The notes beneath the pieces were generated by a model. It was not told the DNA's origin, ran no database searches, and saw only the letters and a list, made by a program, of their open reading frames with translations. From the NCBI GenBank assembly GCA_023436145.1, contig JAEZKP010000006.1, forward strand, positions 1 through 6,688: a DNA stretch of 6,688 bases, read 5' to 3'. Below, one piece after another: positions 5,841 to 6,688 of this stretch. This DNA comes from Fibrobacterota bacterium (GTDB lineage: Bacteria; Fibrobacterota; Chitinivibrionia; Chitinivibrionales; Chitinispirillaceae). The stretch's first letter is position 1. Each line of letters opens with the position of its first letter. Position numbers and translations under genes: made by a program.

Positions 5841-5905
5841 TTTCTGGATGGGGGACGGAGGAACCTTTTATACAAGCTTTTTGTCTGGATTGTTTCCTCC
5901 GTCCC
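5841..5905 (+). repeat. REP-like palindrome, copy 4
   Basis: Perfect 12-bp arms GGGACGGAGGAA (5852-5863) and complement (5894-5905) enclose a 30-nt loop. The loop differs from copy 3 by a few substitutions and two compensating single-base indels. The right arm runs into a second small hairpin (CCAGG 5904-5908 with CCTGG 5916-5920). Offset from copy 3 is 162 bp. Confidence 0.88.
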
Positions 5906-5953
5906 AGGAAAAAAGCCTGGATAAAAACCAGAACTCATGTTATAATAACTGAC

Positions 5954-5979
5954 TCAATCCACTTTAAGTGGTTGATTTT
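5954..5979 (+). terminator. Small hairpin with T-run upstream of wecB
   Basis: TCAA-T-CCACT (5954-5963) pairs with AGTGGTTGA (5967-5975) around a three-base loop with one bulge, followed by TTTT. It could be a weak terminator for rffA transcripts or a protein-binding site ahead of wecB. The T-run is short. Confidence 0.3.
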
Positions 5980-6032
5980 ACTAACACTATGCATTATTTT
6001 TCACTTTTCACTTCTCTTCTTTCGGATTTCTG

Positions 6033-6688
6033 ATGAAAAAAATTATTCTGGTTGCTGGTGCCCGACCTAACTTCATGAAAATAGCTCCTATTCTCAGGGC
6101 TCTTAAAAATTACCCACAAGTTGAATCGATTCTTGTACACACCGGACAGCATTATGATGAAAACATGTCCGGCTCTTTTTTTAAGGAACTGGGGATAAAG
6201 CAACCGGACTATCACCTGAATTGTCGTTCCGGGAGCCATGCGGTGCAAACTGCAGCCGTGATGGTCAAATTTGAAGAAGTTTGTTTGAAGGAAAAACCGG
6301 ATCTGGTGCTGGTAGTGGGTGATGTGAATTCGACTATCGCGGCGGGTTTGGTTGCCAAAAAGCTTCATATTAAACTATCGCATGTTGAGGCAGGGCTTCG
6401 TTCCGGTGATCGTGACATGCCTGAAGAGATAAACCGTCTGGCCACAGATGCCATAACCGACATTTTCTTTACTACCGAACCTGAAGGTACCCGTAACCTG
6501 CTTAAAGAAGGCATACCCGAGGAAAAGATTCATTTTGTGGGTCATGTGATGATTGACAATTTGTTCTTTCAGCTGTCACAGCTGGCAGAAATGGAGAAAT
6601 CGCTTTCTACCTATTCCTTAAAATCACGGCTGCAGAAACCATATATCTGTATGACTATGCACCGGCCTTCAAATGTGGACAACAAACA
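6033..6688 (+). CDS. wecB: UDP-N-acetylglucosamine 2-epimerase (non-hydrolysing), 3' truncated by window edge
   Basis: This cytoplasmic enzyme interconverts UDP-GlcNAc and UDP-ManNAc, the precursor of ManNAc or ManNAcA units in surface glycans. The frame runs from ATG 6033 to the end of the window (218 codons plus two bases), a little over half of the usual ~370-residue protein. Visible signatures are GARPNFMK (9-16) at the N-terminus, HTGQHYDENMS (36-46), GDVNST (96-101; Asp97), SHVEAGLRSGDRDMPEEINR (116-135; Glu119 and Glu131/Glu132) and MTMHRPSNVD (207-216; His210). These match the Asp, two Glu and His needed for catalysis in E. coli WecB. The start gives the exact family N-terminus but has no Shine-Dalgarno. 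rffA lies upstream on the same strand; in ECA pathways WecB and WecE supply two of the three sugars of one repeat unit. Confidence 0.93.
   Translation, partial: MKKIILVAGARPNFMKIAPILRALKNYPQVESILVHTGQHYDENMSGSFFKELGIKQPDYHLNCRSGSHAVQTAAVMVKFEEVCLKEKPDLVLVVGDVNSTIAAGLVAKKLHIKLSHVEAGLRSGDRDMPEEINRLATDAITDIFFTTEPEGTRNLLKEGIPEEKIHFVGHVMIDNLFFQLSQLAEMEKSLSTYSLKSRLQKPYICMTMHRPSNVDNK

Larger units (their letters stand above)
5670..6032. other. rffA-wecB intergenic region with a divergent tandem duplication
   Basis: This 363-bp spacer holds two REP-like hairpins offset by exactly 162 bp. The similarity extends upstream of the second hairpin. The end of rffA (reading EKIEAVLGSF) is echoed by a non-genic stretch near 5797-5829 reading KKLEKALGGF in the same frame and at the same distance from the hairpin. 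The region therefore looks like an old duplication of the rffA tail plus hairpin, or the remnant of a second, related gene end. An open frame spanning 5666-6070 reads through both hairpins and is not a credible gene. Confidence 0.5.

Noticed and set aside
766..5905. CRISPR-like array formed by the repeated GGGACGGAGGAA hairpins
   Set aside because: Spacing is irregular (hundreds to thousands of bases) and genes lie between copies; the structure is palindromic REP-like elements, not repeat-spacer units.
5666..6070. 134-codon open frame on the plus strand between rffA and wecB
   Set aside because: It translates both REP-like hairpins (WGTEE-F-QAF appears twice), overlaps the wecB start and has no RBS; the frame is open by chance across a repeat.

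Overview
The window is an AT-rich accessory stretch of a bacterial chromosome that carries surface-polysaccharide precursor genes. It encodes enzymes for GDP-L-fucose, dTDP-4-amino-4,6-dideoxygalactose and UDP-ManNAc, plus a DUF502 inner-membrane protein. This points to a Gram-negative-type bacterium making O-antigen, ECA-like or capsular glycans. Several genes lack a clear Shine-Dalgarno sequence, and one repeated intergenic module ends in TATATTTT. Both would fit an FCB-type lineage (Fibrobacterota/Bacteroidota-like), but the sequence alone cannot settle the phylum.

Layout, left to right. (1) Positions 3-533: the C-terminal part of a Y1/REP-associated tyrosine transposase (RAYT-like) with a DnaA-like helix-turn-helix tail, cut by the window edge. 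(2) 534-914: a gene-free stretch with a degenerate copy of a REP-like palindrome and a good sigma70-type promoter for the next gene. (3) 915-1604: DUF502 membrane protein, with a clean REP-like hairpin 9 nt after its stop. (4) 1832-2776: GDP-L-fucose synthase. (5) 2998-4113, minus strand: an Rpn-family PD-(D/E)XK nuclease with a 21-bp tandem-repeat coiled coil and a candidate internal translation start. (6) 4114-4532: a gene-free stretch with a perfect 14-bp palindrome and sequence modules shared with the fcl upstream region. (7) 4533-5669: WecE/RffA aminotransferase. (8) 5670-6032: two tandem REP-like hairpins. (9) 6033-6688: the first 218 codons of the UDP-GlcNAc 2-epimerase WecB, cut by the right edge.

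How the parts fit. WecE and WecB supply two sugars that in enterobacteria are joined in one polymer (enterobacterial common antigen); Fcl supplies fucose. The plus-strand genes are widely spaced and look individually expressed rather than forming a tight operon. Four hairpins built on GGGACGGAGGAA, all in one orientation, lie in the same window as the transposase type known to mobilise such REP/REPIN elements. The most interesting object is the Rpn gene. Rpn proteins are reported to be gene-within-gene toxin-antitoxin/anti-phage systems in which a separately translated C-terminal fragment blocks the full-length nuclease. This copy has a strong internal ribosome-binding site just before its repeat-rich coiled coil, and its own annotated start has none.
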